From positions 34,300,088 through 34,364,087 of the forward strand of contig CP137668.1 in NCBI GenBank assembly GCA_037976565.1: 64,000 bases of DNA. The letters run 5' to 3'. A program made the translations under genes and the position numbers. This document shows positions 45,361-57,764 of this stretch, piece by piece. Below the pieces are notes generated by a model that was not told where the DNA came from, searched no databases, and was given only the letters and a program-made list of their open reading frames with translations. The stretch is from Mesocentrotus franciscanus (lineage: Eukaryota; Echinodermata; Echinoidea; Camarodonta; Strongylocentrotidae). The number at the start of each line of letters is the position of its first letter. Position 1 is the first letter of the stretch.

Positions 45361-47880
45361 TGTCTTTGGTTACCGTCATCATGTGACAATGACATTGCAG
45401 CTGTTGGAAGATTTGTTTTGAATGTGATACAGGCGACCTAGATATGACCTATACGGAAGAAGATGATGGATGGTATTATTTATCTGAACAGATTGACATG
45501 CTCCCATCGCACAGACGGAAGTGAACATGGTTATTAAAGGGGTGTTTTAACACCTTTTGCACATGAGGCGCCAATTCGATTGCGTTATTATCTGCGCTAA
45601 TTAAGCCCTTATGGGCATTTGGCCCATGCTCAAGATAATCGACGCAACGTATGCACTGTTCCTTTTGCGATGAACCGTTCTCTGCGACCCAAAGTCACCT
45701 GGCATCTGGCACATCATATAGACCGCCCTATAGTCGCTGACGCAGTCCTACGCTAGTCAAAATAAATGACGCCTCATGTCAAACGAATATAACTCATATT
45801 GTATCATTGCATGTTCGATTGTCTCTTTTGACTACAAGTACAATGCATTGTGATTTTTTGTTTGTTTAATTGCGTACGGTGGAACTGGATTGAGGTTCAA
45901 AAGTATTTTGAGAGGATATATCTTTATAGCCTTATAGGCCTTCCTTTTTTGTTAATTAGCAAAATTCTGTTATTGCAATTGTAGGCCTAATCGTAATTGG
46001 CCGTCAGCCACCATTAATGCTTCATTATCTTGACAGCTACGCTCCATTATTGTGATGCAGGCAATCCCCCCTCCCCACCTCCACGACAACTTTTTGATTG
46101 GGAGGATTGATTAACAATATTACCTTGTCACTCGGTAACATTGCCTAAGATTCTGAAACAAAATCCTGGATTTAGCTCATGCTGCAATCATAATTATAAA
46201 CCTTCAGGAATCCCATGACGTTTACAAGCCGATCGCCTGTCTGATTATGAAGATATTTATGATTGGAAATCGAAATTTCATTTTTCGTTTTCCTAACGGT
46301 TTTTATAACACTACAGTCTATTGGGGAAAATGAGTATGGTAAAACCGGTCACGATGCCTTTAAATTTTGTTCCCTCATTTTAATAAAGGAGAAGGATCCC
46401 ATTAAACTTGTTACACCCCCCCCCGCCCCTGATATGCCTATGATTTACAATGTACATTTCAAGAACCTTTACGTTGATGAAATTGTCTTTAGCACAGACT
46501 CCTCAAATGTCGACCAACATCCCCCAATCGAAATGTTCTCATTATGAGTTCTCTTTCCTCCTCCTGCTCACCCCCGGTATATACGGAGATCGAGATTCTG
46601 ATGAGTGCATTCCCATATGAGGAGTACAAGGTTGAACAGACAGGTGCATGATATTGGTCCATATTTCAAACTCATGAATGAATGCTCTTTTTCCTTTCCT
46701 CGATTTTTTTAAAACATATTAATGTTGCATATTTCGCCTTGATGACTCCATGCATTTCCGAGGGCAAACAATGTGGAGCAAGTAGTCCCCAAGTCAAGTC
46801 TGTCTACGATAGTCATCTGAAACATAAAACGGATGATTATTAGTGGGAAATTTGTGTTTGACCCGAATGATTTTGCCCCTATATCACATCATAGATCTGA
46901 AACAGAAGTGAATCAATCTCAGGGGCAATCAATGTTCCCAGGGGTATTTTGCGTTTTGTTTCAGGTCTGGTGAAATTGAGAGGGGGGGGGGCTCAGGCAC
47001 CTCAAAGTTTGTACTTTCATACCATGGCTGGTTTTTTGACGCGCCATGTGTAAGGGCGACTACTCCAATTTGTACAAAAAGTCAATGGGAAATGAACAGT
47101 GCACACAAATTGCACATCGGGCTAACATGCCTCCAAGGGTTCAATTTTGTTGACGTAGGACTTTCGTTGTCTTTGACGCACCGTGTGAGAATGGTACACA
47201 AAAATGATTGATGAACAGTATGGAAACACCACCGCTAATAGTGTCATATCTGAAATGCACGGTTGGATATAAAGCCCACAACCGTTCTTTTATACACTGA
47301 TATTTGCGCTCTCCGTTCAGCTTCAGCCTTCATCATCACGTGTTTCTTTATAATTCTTTAATCTGATAATTTTCCTTTAGGTATAATTATCATACCAGTA
47401 CCTGTAGGCTTTACAAGACTTCTCACCATGCTATTTCTCTTCTTCAGTTTCGCTAGTTCAATTTCATTGGGTTTCATTGCTTGGAATATCAGACACTTTT
47501 CCTCCCATCTCATGTTTTTCTCCCAATCTACTATAAACAATTTTCACCAACACCCCTCTGTTTTGGTAGTAAATTCCAGTATGGAGGAGTCCACTTGGCC
47601 GAGGTAGTTTCTGGTGTCGGATTACATCTATTACTACGTCGCGCAAGGCTGTCCTGCTACCAACAAAATATTGCCCCATCTTGCCCGCAAGATTATCGCA
47701 GAAACGTCATCGCGCTCCGCTGATGGTTTGGCCGCGTTCTCTAAACAAACCGTCATTTTTCATCTGGCGAGCTTACGTCTTGGAAAATTACTTTCCCATG
47801 CATTCGTCTGACGAAACGTAGCTAGAGTTTGCGTCTTGCTTACTCTTAAACTCTAATTTTGTTGAATAAGGACGAGTTGA
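45361..47880. other. non-coding, nothing firmly recognised
   Basis: Several short frames exist, for example 46263-46547 (+), but they lack motifs or exon signals. Confidence 0.4.
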
Positions 47881-47929
47881 ATGCAGATAAACATTCTTGA
47901 GGGCATCTTCTAAAATCATTCGTGAGCTA

Positions 47930-48465
47930 AATTGAGGAGGAGGAGGAAGCGAAAACACAAAGGATGCTGTGTGTGGGTTGATGATGCACTAACGTTTACG
48001 GGACCACACATTCTTTGGTGTTGAGTCGAGCAAAGGAGTCTAGCCTAGCGGAAAGTAAGCGGCAGTGTCCAGGGACACGTTCATTCACAATTGAGCTCTA
48101 CTTTCTGCACCATAAATCTTGGATTTTCTTTTGAAAAGACTTTCGCTATTCAAAGTGAGCTCCTTGAGATTTTTCTTTGATCGACGATTTAAGCTCGCCT
48201 TGCAAGAATAGAAAAACACTTTTCCTCGTCACGCGTCAAATAAGTGTAGACATGGATTTGAATGAGTGTGAGGACGAGAAACAGTAGCCTTGCAAATTTG
48301 TGACCATTCATGGAAAAAGACTGAATTTCCCAAACAAAAGCAACATAACAGGACAGTCAGGAGTTCTTTCACTCACAGAATTATCTGGAATACCATGGAC
48401 TAAATGTTGTGCAACCTGTGCCTACCAGTATTATTATGTTGAAGCCACGATTTTACATCAAAAAG
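47930..48465 (+). other. possible 5' leader exon ending at a strong donor
   Basis: The stretch is less AT-biased than its surroundings, contains short upstream ATGs but no long frame, and ends at CAAAAAG|GTATGT after 48465, a near-consensus donor. It could be a non-coding first exon of a gene continuing beyond the window on the right. No TATA box or acceptor was paired with it. Confidence 0.2.
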
Positions 48466-49039
48466 GTATGTAGACCTATTATATATCGGACGGGAAAGTA
48501 AGAATGTCTGAATCGTAAAAATCTGCCATTTAATCTGTTGAAATTCGAATCAGACAAGATGACCATTCATTGGCCATGACTGGCCTTACAGCACATGCTT
48601 AGCTTTGCCTAGAAAGTAGTAACAAAAATCTGTATGTTTGTGAAATCAGTCATTAATATTTGTCAAAAGATTGGCATCAACTAACTCTGAATCTAAATGT
48701 GATCTTACAGGTTATGAACCCATGGAGGTATCTCAGCGTTTTTTTTTCTCCTTTTCATCAACTAATTTCACAGTCTTATTATTCTGGAAGAAAAATAAAC
48801 AGAAAACATAATTTGGAAGGGGTGTGCATATTTCAGGTGTTCTCATGGGGTTTTAAATGGAGAGGGAGGGAGGGGGGTATATAGGCAAGTTGTGCCCCTT
48901 TAACCTACCAGTGATCTAAAAAAGTAGGTTACATGATACATGTACATAAACATGTATCTCTTCATCTCCAGAAATGTAAAGTACCATACTGTTGAAAGAA
49001 TAAAAACATCATTTAATTGTTCCAGTGTGACAAAAGAGT

Positions 49040-49440
49040 TTCTCAGTATTATTCACTAAGTTTGTCAAAAGGTTTAAACTTTAAAGCAGTTACTTTCTAA
49101 CTGTTCTACAACTTCTAGTGTTTTAGGGTGAAGGGGTTCGATATCATTCAGAATTACTTTGTAATTGTTCTACTTGGAAGTTCTTGAAATGAATGGATTT
49201 TAAATCACTATTCTGTAAGTTTGTCAATAGAATGTAAACAAGTTACCAGTACATTGAAATTGTTCTAGTGCTTAGGGTGGAGGGATTTCCAACTCATTCA
49301 GAGCTGTCCAAAGAATAAACAGTTTCTTTATAGAATTGTTCTACTTGATAGTTCTTAAAATGAATGGATTTTTAAATCATTATTCTGTTAGTTTGTCAAA
49401 AGAATTATTAAAAAACAGTTACTTTCTAACTATAGGGTGA
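49040..49440 (+). repeat. ~170-180-bp tandem repeat, 2.4 units
   Basis: AGTTTGTCAA(A/T)AG, GTTACTTTCTAACT, TAGGGTGAAGGG and AATTGTTCTACTTG.AAGTTCTT recur in the same order. Confidence 0.7.
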
Positions 49441-49652
49441 AGGGACTTCTATTAGTCCTATGCCATTGTGTTTTATAATCAGGGGTATTTAAATCAGAAC
49501 AGAAAGCCATTCACAATGGGTTCCAGTGGCCTATAGTCTAGTCAATACAGATTTCGGTGGCTTTAGATCTATTGACTGTGCGCGCTGGGTCCCATCCTAG
49601 AAAAGGTTATCCAGAGTGCATTTTTCTTGGGCTGTTTTGGAATCACATTTCA

Positions 49653-49860
49653 GACATTGTGCCTTTGGACTTCAAGTTGTTGTTGCTTGTATTTCAGTTA
49701 CAAAATAACCATTATTTTGTCTGGCTTTGGAAATGTTATTCAATTATCATGTTTCTTTTGACATTGTGCCTTTGGACTTCAAGTTGTTGTTGCTTGTATT
49801 TCAGTTACAAAATAACCACTTTTGTCACTCTTTGGTAATGTCATTTAATTATCAGCACAT
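49653..49860 (+). repeat. 107-bp tandem duplication
   Basis: GACATTGTGCCTTTGGACTT starts both units (49653 and 49760). They stay nearly identical through TTTCAGTTACAAAATAACCA. Confidence 0.9.
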
Positions 49861-50058
49861 CCTATATTTAATAGATCATTCAAGGTATTCTTGTGTGGGA
49901 GGAGGAATGTTTATGAACAAGATGCATAGCATTCAATCAATTAATTTGCTGTCAAAGTAATACTTGCAGTATAGTTCAGGAGAGAGGATTATTTGTAGTA
50001 CAAATAGCTTGATTTTACTGAAATTTTTGTGTTCTTTGCATAATTTTAATTGAATACT

Positions 50059-50213
50059 GGGCCCTGTGTTATAAAGAGTTGATATTAATCACAAGTTATT
50101 TGCAATTGATATCAATCACAACATGTATGCACATAAAAGATAGGGGACTGCAAACTTACGATTGATTGAAGGACTTGCGCTTGATTAGGATCAATTACAA
50201 CTCTTTATAAGAC
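50059..50213. mobile_element. palindromic MITE (TTGCGATT family), copy 2
   Basis: TTATAAAGAGTTG at 50069 pairs with CAACTCTTTATAA ending near 50210. The GGGACTGCAAACTT centre is shared with the copy at 27340-27480. GGGCCCTG precedes the left arm. Confidence 0.7.
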
Positions 50214-50745
50214 GTGCCTTGATGTGACAAGGTTCATGTATATATTGTGAATCCATTTATTGTGATTTGTGATATAAAGTGGAATAGGGAGAAATTAATG
50301 ATTATTATTTGTATCACACTAAAATTCTTGTGATCATGCTATTTATAGTTAATAGACTGACCAAACTTGTAAAAGGATTGCTTGAGCGAAGCCCATTTTC
50401 CAGGAAAAGTCTACACTCTTGCAACTGTAGGATTAATTCACCCATGCATGTGTAGTGATGGTGAAGAAGCTATCATAAAACAGGAAATAAAACTCTATTT
50501 TCAGATCCGTTAACACAAATTCTTGTTCACCTATTTAAAGAACAGCAAAAATGGGCAAACAAACGTAGACATTATATGATTAGATTGCCAAAATTGGAAC
50601 TTATTGATCCTTAGTAGAATTACAAAATCATCTGTCGAGTCAATTTGAACATGTTTTAGTCAGAGCAGGGAGATTGTATAAAAGTTGTACATCTCACTGG
50701 TCAGAGCATTGTCTTTTGTATTTATAAGAACTATAAAGTTTCAGT

Positions 50746-50997
50746 TTATGCATCGCTGACAAGCTTGAATTTCATGATTGTGTTCTGCAACCCGAGTCCA
50801 TCTTGAGAGACAACGTACTTGACGGTTGTACATGTAGCTCTGTAGGCATACAATACGTGACTGTACATGAAGCTTGACCATACTGTATGAACTTGAAGAC
50901 TGACATCCATGTGCGCTATAGGCCCACATGTACGTATCACAGCATCATTGTATGATATAGATGGACCATACAGATCTATGCAATTATAGAAATCAGA
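50746..50997 (-). CDS. possible exon or remnant with a CUB-like C-terminal half
   Basis: A minus-strand frame of about 83 codons ends with a stop at 50746 and reads CIDLYGPSISYNDAVIRTCG, then SLQVHTVWSSF and VLYAYRATC. The order 'D..YGPS...IRTCG...SLQV....SSF...Y.A.Y' resembles the second half of CUB domains in secreted or membrane proteins. Base composition is more balanced than the flanks. The frame is closed by a stop just upstream and no clean in-frame acceptor was found, so it may be a pseudo-exon. Confidence 0.25.
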   Translation of the reverse strand, partial: SDFYNCIDLYGPSISYNDAVIRTCGPIAHMDVSLQVHTVWSSFMYSHVLYAYRATCTTVKYVVSQDGLGLQNTIMKFKLVSDA

Positions 50998-50999
50998 CA

Positions 51000-51812
51000 A
51001 TGTATCCAGTCATACTAATTTCCAACAAGAATACTACTTATTCAAAGAAGTTTGACTGGACATGTGTATTTATTACAAACAGCTATTATTAAATTATAAT
51101 GCAGCAAATGTTGTATGGTTGTGGCAGTCATTGCGCTAGTCTATAATATTGAAGTCGTTGGAGACCTAGCAGCTAGCTGATTTACTTAATCAAGTGCTCA
51201 TAATTTTTTTTGTATAGGACTTTGCTTTCAGGCTTCAAGCTAGCATCTTCCTGATAAGTTCACATACATGTAGACAGAATGAATGATTGACCTGCCAGTG
51301 TCACAAATGGGGTATCATCTGATACGTTCACATAAAAAAAAAAAAACATGTATGATCAAATATTTTGGTTACCAGACAAGTGATTATTGTACTAAATTGA
51401 TAGCCCTGCTTGAGGGTGGTCAGGGCATGCAGCACAAAATTATATTAAAATCTAAAAACAGTTTTGTGGAAGTTTATTTGATGATAGTATGCTATCAGGT
51501 ACAAGTACAATACATGTACATTATTTTGTAGGCTTTATTACAGGGCATACATGTTAGATATTTTGAACTTTGCTAATCCTGAGAAAATGAATTTTATATA
51601 ATGGTAGTTAATTTTATTTTGTGTTGGTGATATCATTGAGAAATTTATAATTTACAGTTAACAAAGAAAAAGAAAAAGAAAAGGAATACATTTTTGTCGT
51701 CGTTGTTGATGAGATTGTAGTAGATTTGGATTGCATTCTTTCCATTTATTTGTAAAACTAGGATGTTTTGAAGGAGTGGTTTGTGTTTGGCAGTTGGTGG
51801 GTGGAGAGAAAT

Positions 51813-51814
<2 letters not shown>
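51000..51814. other. non-coding, nothing recognised
   Basis: AT-rich DNA with scattered ACATGTAC-type hexamers. Confidence 0.4.

Positions 51815-51878
<64 letters not shown>
51815..51878 (+). repeat. (GA)32 microsatellite
   Basis: A pure AG dinucleotide run, the longest uninterrupted one in the window. Confidence 0.97.
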
Positions 51879-51882
<4 letters not shown>

Positions 51883-53818
51883 CGGGCAGAAAGAAGTTTG
51901 TTTACATGTGAGCTGGCACAGAAGTTGTATTGTGGAATTTACATACAAAGCAGCATAATACTCCAAAGAATGAAGAAATGATCAGCCAATCTCTTTACGC
52001 TTTGGCTCTTTTGTGAGGAGCAGAAGTCAACAAGCCGTGGCGAGAAGTGGCGAATGAATTTATTCTCTTTAAAAGGCAACAAACATGCTGGTTTTCTCTT
52101 CACTTGCGTCTGCGGCCGTGGCATGCCCGAGTGCTGGTAGGGTTGTTCTGTGGTCTGCTCCTGTGATGTGGCCGAGATTGGAATGTAAAGCTGATTAGCG
52201 GCTCAACTTTCGTAAGACTGACTCTTGTGTGATTGAACTTGTATTGTAGCAGCACCATGCCGACACCAATGCCTGTAGAGAGTGTAGGGGAGTACAGATG
52301 GGTGAGTTGCTGTACAAGTATAATAACTAGTAATATTTTTGAGTGGATAAGGAAGGAATGTTGATGAAATTTTAGAATGGAAGATTTAGCTGTACTGAAT
52401 GGCATATTTCCATTTTGCCAAGGACTTAGTTGACAATGGTTGTAAAAATAGAAAATCATTATTGAAGATTGAAAGGTTTGGTCACTGACTCACTGTTGTG
52501 TTTCAGAATGACTGAGTTATGATTTCTGTGATTGACACATACAACCTCTGGTGCATGTTGCTTTGTAGTCTTGTTTCCAGCAGACTGAATGAAAATTTAT
52601 GGCAGATTTCTCTCTAGTTCTCTGTCTGTCTTTCTGTCGGTCGATCTGTCTTCTCTCTCACTCTCCATCTCTCTGGACTTAAATGGTTGATAATCAAGAT
52701 GCCAGTAGTAAATTACTATTTATGTGTTAGTCTATCAACAAGGCTTATACTTTGTAGGAGAATATGTTGAAAACCTTTGTGCTTTAATAGCTTGGTATGT
52801 TTTGAATTTCCATTGGTCATTCCCTTCTTTGTCTGATAGATTCCTCCACCTCTCTCATAATTCTAATGCCCTTCCCCTCTCCCCCTCCCTTCTCTCTGCA
52901 TATCGGCATCTCTCTCTCTCTCCTGCCATCTCTTTCTCTCTTGCCATAGATTCTCCCTTTCAAATTTACCATTGCTATCTTGATATTTCTTTTTCTTCTC
53001 TTCACCACCTTTCCTCTTCCTTCTCTAATTCCATCATTCTGCATCATGTACAAATCTAGTTCTGTCAAGTCTTTTCTTGTGAAAACTTGCGATAATGTAC
53101 TTTGACCTCAGTAACTGCCTAGAAGGACACAAAAAAGCATTACATGTAGGAAAAAATTGAATGGTTAATTTCTACTCATTACTCACCGAAAGTATTTCTA
53201 GTGTACATTAAAAATACCACCAGTTTTATCGAAAAAGAAATATTAACCAGTGCCACCAAGTTAACAAACATGTGCCACAAATACAAGTTTGGAGAAAATC
53301 AGTAACCACACTGCTTTTCTTTGTTTATCTTGATACAAGCAATATTCTGTGATGATATTAAAAATGCATTAACCTTCTTTGAATTTCGAGAAGAAAGGTA
53401 ATTTTTCTTTTTTAAAGCCTAGTGTATCAAAATGTTGATGTTTTACAATGTAACTGCCTATGTTAGTGGATGGATTAAAAGACCTTTGTGCACTTCGAAT
53501 TCAACGGTGTGTAATGGGATTTATATTTGGAAGAGTTTACTGCCTAAAATTTCATAAATTTTGATCCTGCTGATTGCTGAACACCTAACACAACCTGATA
53601 TTTAAAATCTAATTCCACCAATTTATAGAGAAAAGTTTAAAAACTATGATGTACATGTATTTAATGTGAGTGAAGCATTAATTTGTATGGCTTTAATTAA
53701 AACCAGCAATATGCTGGGATTTATTTTAATAAGAGGATTTGATGTATTCTGATGTAATGATAATAATGACCTTTCTTGTCAATGTTGCATTTTTTTTTGA
53801 TAAGAAAAATATTTTTAA
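51879..53818. other. non-coding; pyrimidine-rich tracts
   Basis: CT-rich stretches lie at 52615-52680 and 52865-53035. Frames through them are Ser/Leu-rich artefacts. No gene is supported. Confidence 0.45.
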
Positions 53819-53847
53819 TGCTAAATATATTACTCATTGCGGATGTA

Positions 53848-54300
53848 GTATCGAAAATAATATCGATAGTGATATTCGTTTGTCTCGCAATGTGGTCAAT
53901 AAGGAATCTAAAAGATCTTGACGTTTCGTGCGCCGCTTTTGCACAAGGCCTAATGGTCGACGCCCAGCAGGCGAGCCGAACCAGCGGCCTGCTGATTGGT
54001 CGAGCACCGTGTGCGTCGATCATTAGGCCTTGTGCATAATTAGCCGAACCAGCGGCCTGCTGATTGGTTGAGCACTGTGTGCGTCGGCCAATAGGCATTG
54101 TGCGTTATTGTTCCAATTATCGATCAAATTATTGACCGTCGCGCCGGTCCTCCCGTAGAGTATAAAACACCCTTGCTTACATTAGTTTTTATCACCTGAC
54201 GAAGTGTTGCAGCGGTGCATGAAATGTAGAGTTCTTTTAGATTCCTTATTGACCACATTGCGAGACAAACGAATATCACTAGCGATATTATTTTCGAAAA
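53848..54300. mobile_element. foldback element with nested palindromic core
   Basis: Arms of about 70 bp (GTATCGAAAATAATATCG... to GGAATCTAAAAGAT, 53848-53920) are repeated inverted at 54233-54300. Inside, GCACAAGGCCTAATG (53941) pairs with CATTAGGCCTTGTGC (to 54035), and the CCAGCGGCCTGCTGATTGGT block is tandemly repeated at about 53980 and 54045. A single-armed relative lies at 23690-23870. Confidence 0.8.
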
Positions 54301-54401
54301 ATATTTTTGTTGACAGGTCAGTATGGGTCAATCAGGGTCAGAATATCAGACCATCTAATTGTTAGGACCAGATAGAGAACCAGGCCATAAAATGGTTCAT
54401 C

Positions 54402-54725
54402 AGGCCTGTCATCATCAGACCGAAGTTGCAAAATAACCCGCTATTTTCAGACTCCGGATATTTTCCCGAAGCTTGAAATTGCGTCTTCACAAGACCGATA
54501 CGCTCATCACAAACTAGCTCGGACGGGCGCAAATTAGCCTGCTATTTCCCAAATAGCAGCCTATTTTGGAAACAAGAGCAAGATTTCTTGGGATATTTTC
54601 TCGACCAAATAGCCTGCTAATTGCAACTGCTGGCTGATGAAGACGCAAATTAGCTGGCTAATTTGAGATCGGGCTAGTTAAAATAGCGGGTTATTTTGCA
54701 ACTTCAGTCTGATGAAGACAGGCCT
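54402..54725. mobile_element. 324-bp foldback element
   Basis: AGGCCTGTC...CAGACCGAAGTTGCAAAATA at the left is mirrored by TATTTTGCAACTTCAGTCTG...GACAGGCCT at the right. Inner arms with TTAGCC(T/A)GCTA motifs also pair. Confidence 0.8.
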
Positions 54726-55149
54726 AATTTGAATTGTAACAGACTTTATTTATGCTTGACCAATTAATTTTCATGGTCAGTATGAAACAGTTTTAAATAG
54801 GTCAAGGATAAGAGGACTGATACATCACTATTTCTTTTAACAGTTTTAGAATACTGTATTTATTAGATAACAGATAAATAAAATGTGAATTGAATAACCT
54901 TTGTCTGCACTGCAAGTATAATGGGTCATTTTGAAGTTAGATATTTATTATGGCTGGATTTCCTTGGGTAAACTTTTCTTTTGGGCAAGGTCGTATTGTC
55001 TAATTTATTTTCTAATGCCCGAAAGGGACTGATTCAAGGAATTGTGTGTTAAAATAACACATGATAAATTGAAGGTTTCCTTTAGAAAATGAACAATGTA
55101 TATATTTAGCAAGAAAAAAAGGAAAAAGGAGTTTTTCCCAAAAGAAGTT

Positions 55150-57066
55150 GTTTAAAGCCCAAGTCCACTCCAAAAATAACTTACTTTCAATAGAAGCAGA
55201 AAAATCAGACAAACCAATCAAAAAAAGTTTGAGCAAAATCGGATAACTAATAAGAAAGTTATGAATTTTTAATGACATGAAAAACTTTGAAAATCACTAC
55301 ACAAATTGGCAACTCACTCATGAGTCTGTGACGTATGGTCCTCACTATCCACTAATTATTTTCTTTATATTGATAATATAAATTTCCTATTTTCACCCTA
55401 AGAATCTTATTTCTTCACACCAGCATCCAAGTTAGATTGTTAGTAAGTCATGTTTTAGTGACCACCTGTCTACAAAGACCACCTGCCTACAAAGACCACA
55501 TTTTTGTTTCCTTGAAAATGCTTTCTCATTGAAACATGTACTAAAGGAACCTGTCTACAAAGACCACCTGTCTACAAAGACCACTTTTTGTGTTTCCCTT
55601 GGGTGGTCGCTATAGACAGGTTTGACTGTAATATGTTTTTGTGTGGATGCACAAATAAAGAGTAATTTTTGTCCAGTTAAATCGTGAAAAATTGAATTTA
55701 GATAAACTATTTATATAAAAATCAATAATTATGAAATATAATATTCAGAAAATAGTATCGATTCTTCAAAATTCATAAAAGTTTTTGGGAAATGTCATGC
55801 ACGCAATATGATACAAATCATATAACCTGGGCAAAGGCATGGGAAATCAAGTTTTGGGGGATAAAAAGGGAAATTAATGGGATTAAACTATATAAAGCAA
55901 TTGATAAGTTGTGAGGACATGACGTCACAAACTGATAACCATCTTGGCAATTTGTGTTGTGAATATCACTGTTCCATAGTATAGTATTAATGACTGCTTT
56001 GAGAGAAATAGTTGTTTTTATACGCTCTCAGGAAGGTTACAATTGTGCTATTGCCCGAGGCGTGCCGAGGGCAATAGCCCAATTGTAACCTTCCCGAGAG
56101 CGTATAAAAACAACTATTTCTCGAATATTAAAGCAGTCATTAATACTTTATATGCCGAAAAATAGTCAACTTACCAATCAACTGGTAGAACAGGAAGAGC
56201 AGAAATAAATACTAAATACACATAGAATCTAGTTAGTGTTAGATCTAATAATATATTCAAATCTGTTGTTGAGAGGCACTGGAAAACCCATCCACTCAAG
56301 TTTTCACCCTATCAGAGACTACCCAACGTGACGAGGGCAAATAAGCTACAAGCTTTACGTCTCTACATCCAAGTAAAGTAGTCTAGACTACGTCTACCGC
56401 GGTGCGGTAAAGTTTAATACTCAGTACAATGTCAATGACAGTAGATCTCTAGACCCCTCTAGTACACAACAATTAATGTGTGGGACTCCACTGACTGGAT
56501 TTGACTATCATATTAGACCTTACATTGGTGTGCTTGCTGTCAGCAGAATTAATCAAGTCTTGCATTTGATCATCATCAAGAAGTTGAAATCTTGGGAGAG
56601 TTTCTTCAGCAATTTTTGCCTTGTTTGGAATTCAGTACGATCGAGATTGCCGTACGGTCGTCTGCGCTACGATGTATTAAAAATTGGTAAATTAAGCTAG
56701 CGACCGATTATTCGCACACTTATGGTGTCCGTGCTCGCACAAACCAGTTTTTAACACGTAAACCAATGGGTATTTCAGCAAGACTGAACTAATTTCCCGG
56801 TAACTGGAATTTTGCCGGAATTTTACCCTCAAACTATTACATGGCTTTGGCATTTTTCGGGAATAGTTAAAACAACGACTGCAATTTCGACCAATCAGAT
56901 GGCTGGATTTCTTAAGTGAGGTATATAATTTTACATACTTTTTCAAAAATTCACAACTTTCTTATTAGTTATCCGATTTTGCTCAAACTTTTTTTGATTG
57001 GTTTGTCTGATTTTTCTGCTTTTATTGAAAGTAAATTATTTTTCGAGTGGACTTGCCCTTTAAATG
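55150..57066. mobile_element. 1.9-kb element with ~125-bp terminal inverted repeats
   Basis: The left arm (55156-55280: AAGTCCACTC, GCAGAAAAATCAGACAAACC, GTTTGAGCAAAATCGGATAA, AGAAAGTTATGAATTTTT) is mirrored almost perfectly at 56940-57060. It is inserted at the TTTAAA of the 452-bp unit, and TTTAAA flanks both ends. That contains the TTAA favoured by piggyBac-type elements, but the family is not proven. No transposase frame is visible. Related arm sequences lie at 28.9-29.5 and 63.3-63.7 kb. Confidence 0.75.
55983..56147. mobile_element. 165-bp palindrome nested in the 1.9-kb element
   Basis: AGTATTAATGACTGCTTT at the left and its reverse complement at the right enclose matching inner arms (GAAATAGTTGTTTTTATACG, GGTTACAATTG, TATTGCCC) around a GC-rich centre. 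It resembles the palindrome at 6546 in size and layout. Confidence 0.8.
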
Positions 57067-57764
57067 GTATAGTATGAAGATGTACTTTTTGAATGGTAAA
57101 AGATTTGATTTATTCTTGACCATATAACTTTTATGGCCGTAGTATGAAAAGATTTTAAACAGGCCAATGTGAAGAGGACTGATACGTCACCATTTCTGTT
57201 GTCAGTTTTAGAATACTGTATTTAACAGATAATTACGTGTTTACATAGAATGTGAATTGAATAACCTCTCTCTGCACTGCCAGCAAAATGGGTCAATTTT
57301 TAGTTAGATATTTGTTATGTCTGGAGTTTTGTTGCGAACTTTTTGGTCAAGGTCTTATTTTTTATTGCCCGAAAGGGACTGATTCAATATATTGAGTGTT
57401 ATATTAATATTTAATAACTGATAAATTGAAGGTTTCCTTTAGAAAATGGAAAATAAACATTAAGCAAGAAAAGGAACAAAAATGGGGGAAGTTTTCCCCA
57501 AAAGAAGTTGTTTAAATGGAATAGTACATGTATGAAAATGTACTTTTTGAATGGTAACGGGTTTTATTCATTCTTGACCATTTAACTTTTATGGTCAAAG
57601 TATGAAAAGGTTTTAAACGGGCCAAGGTGAAGAGGACTGATACGTCATCATTTCTGTTGTCAGTTTTAGAATACCGTATAAACAGATAATTACGTGTTTA
57701 CATAGAATTTGAATTGGAATAACCTCTCTCTGCACTGCCATCAAAATGGGTCAAATCATTAGTT

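Noticed and set aside
46263..46547. 94-codon frame starting MEIEISFFVF
   Set aside because: It looks like a signal peptide start, but no domain, acceptor or compositional change supports it.
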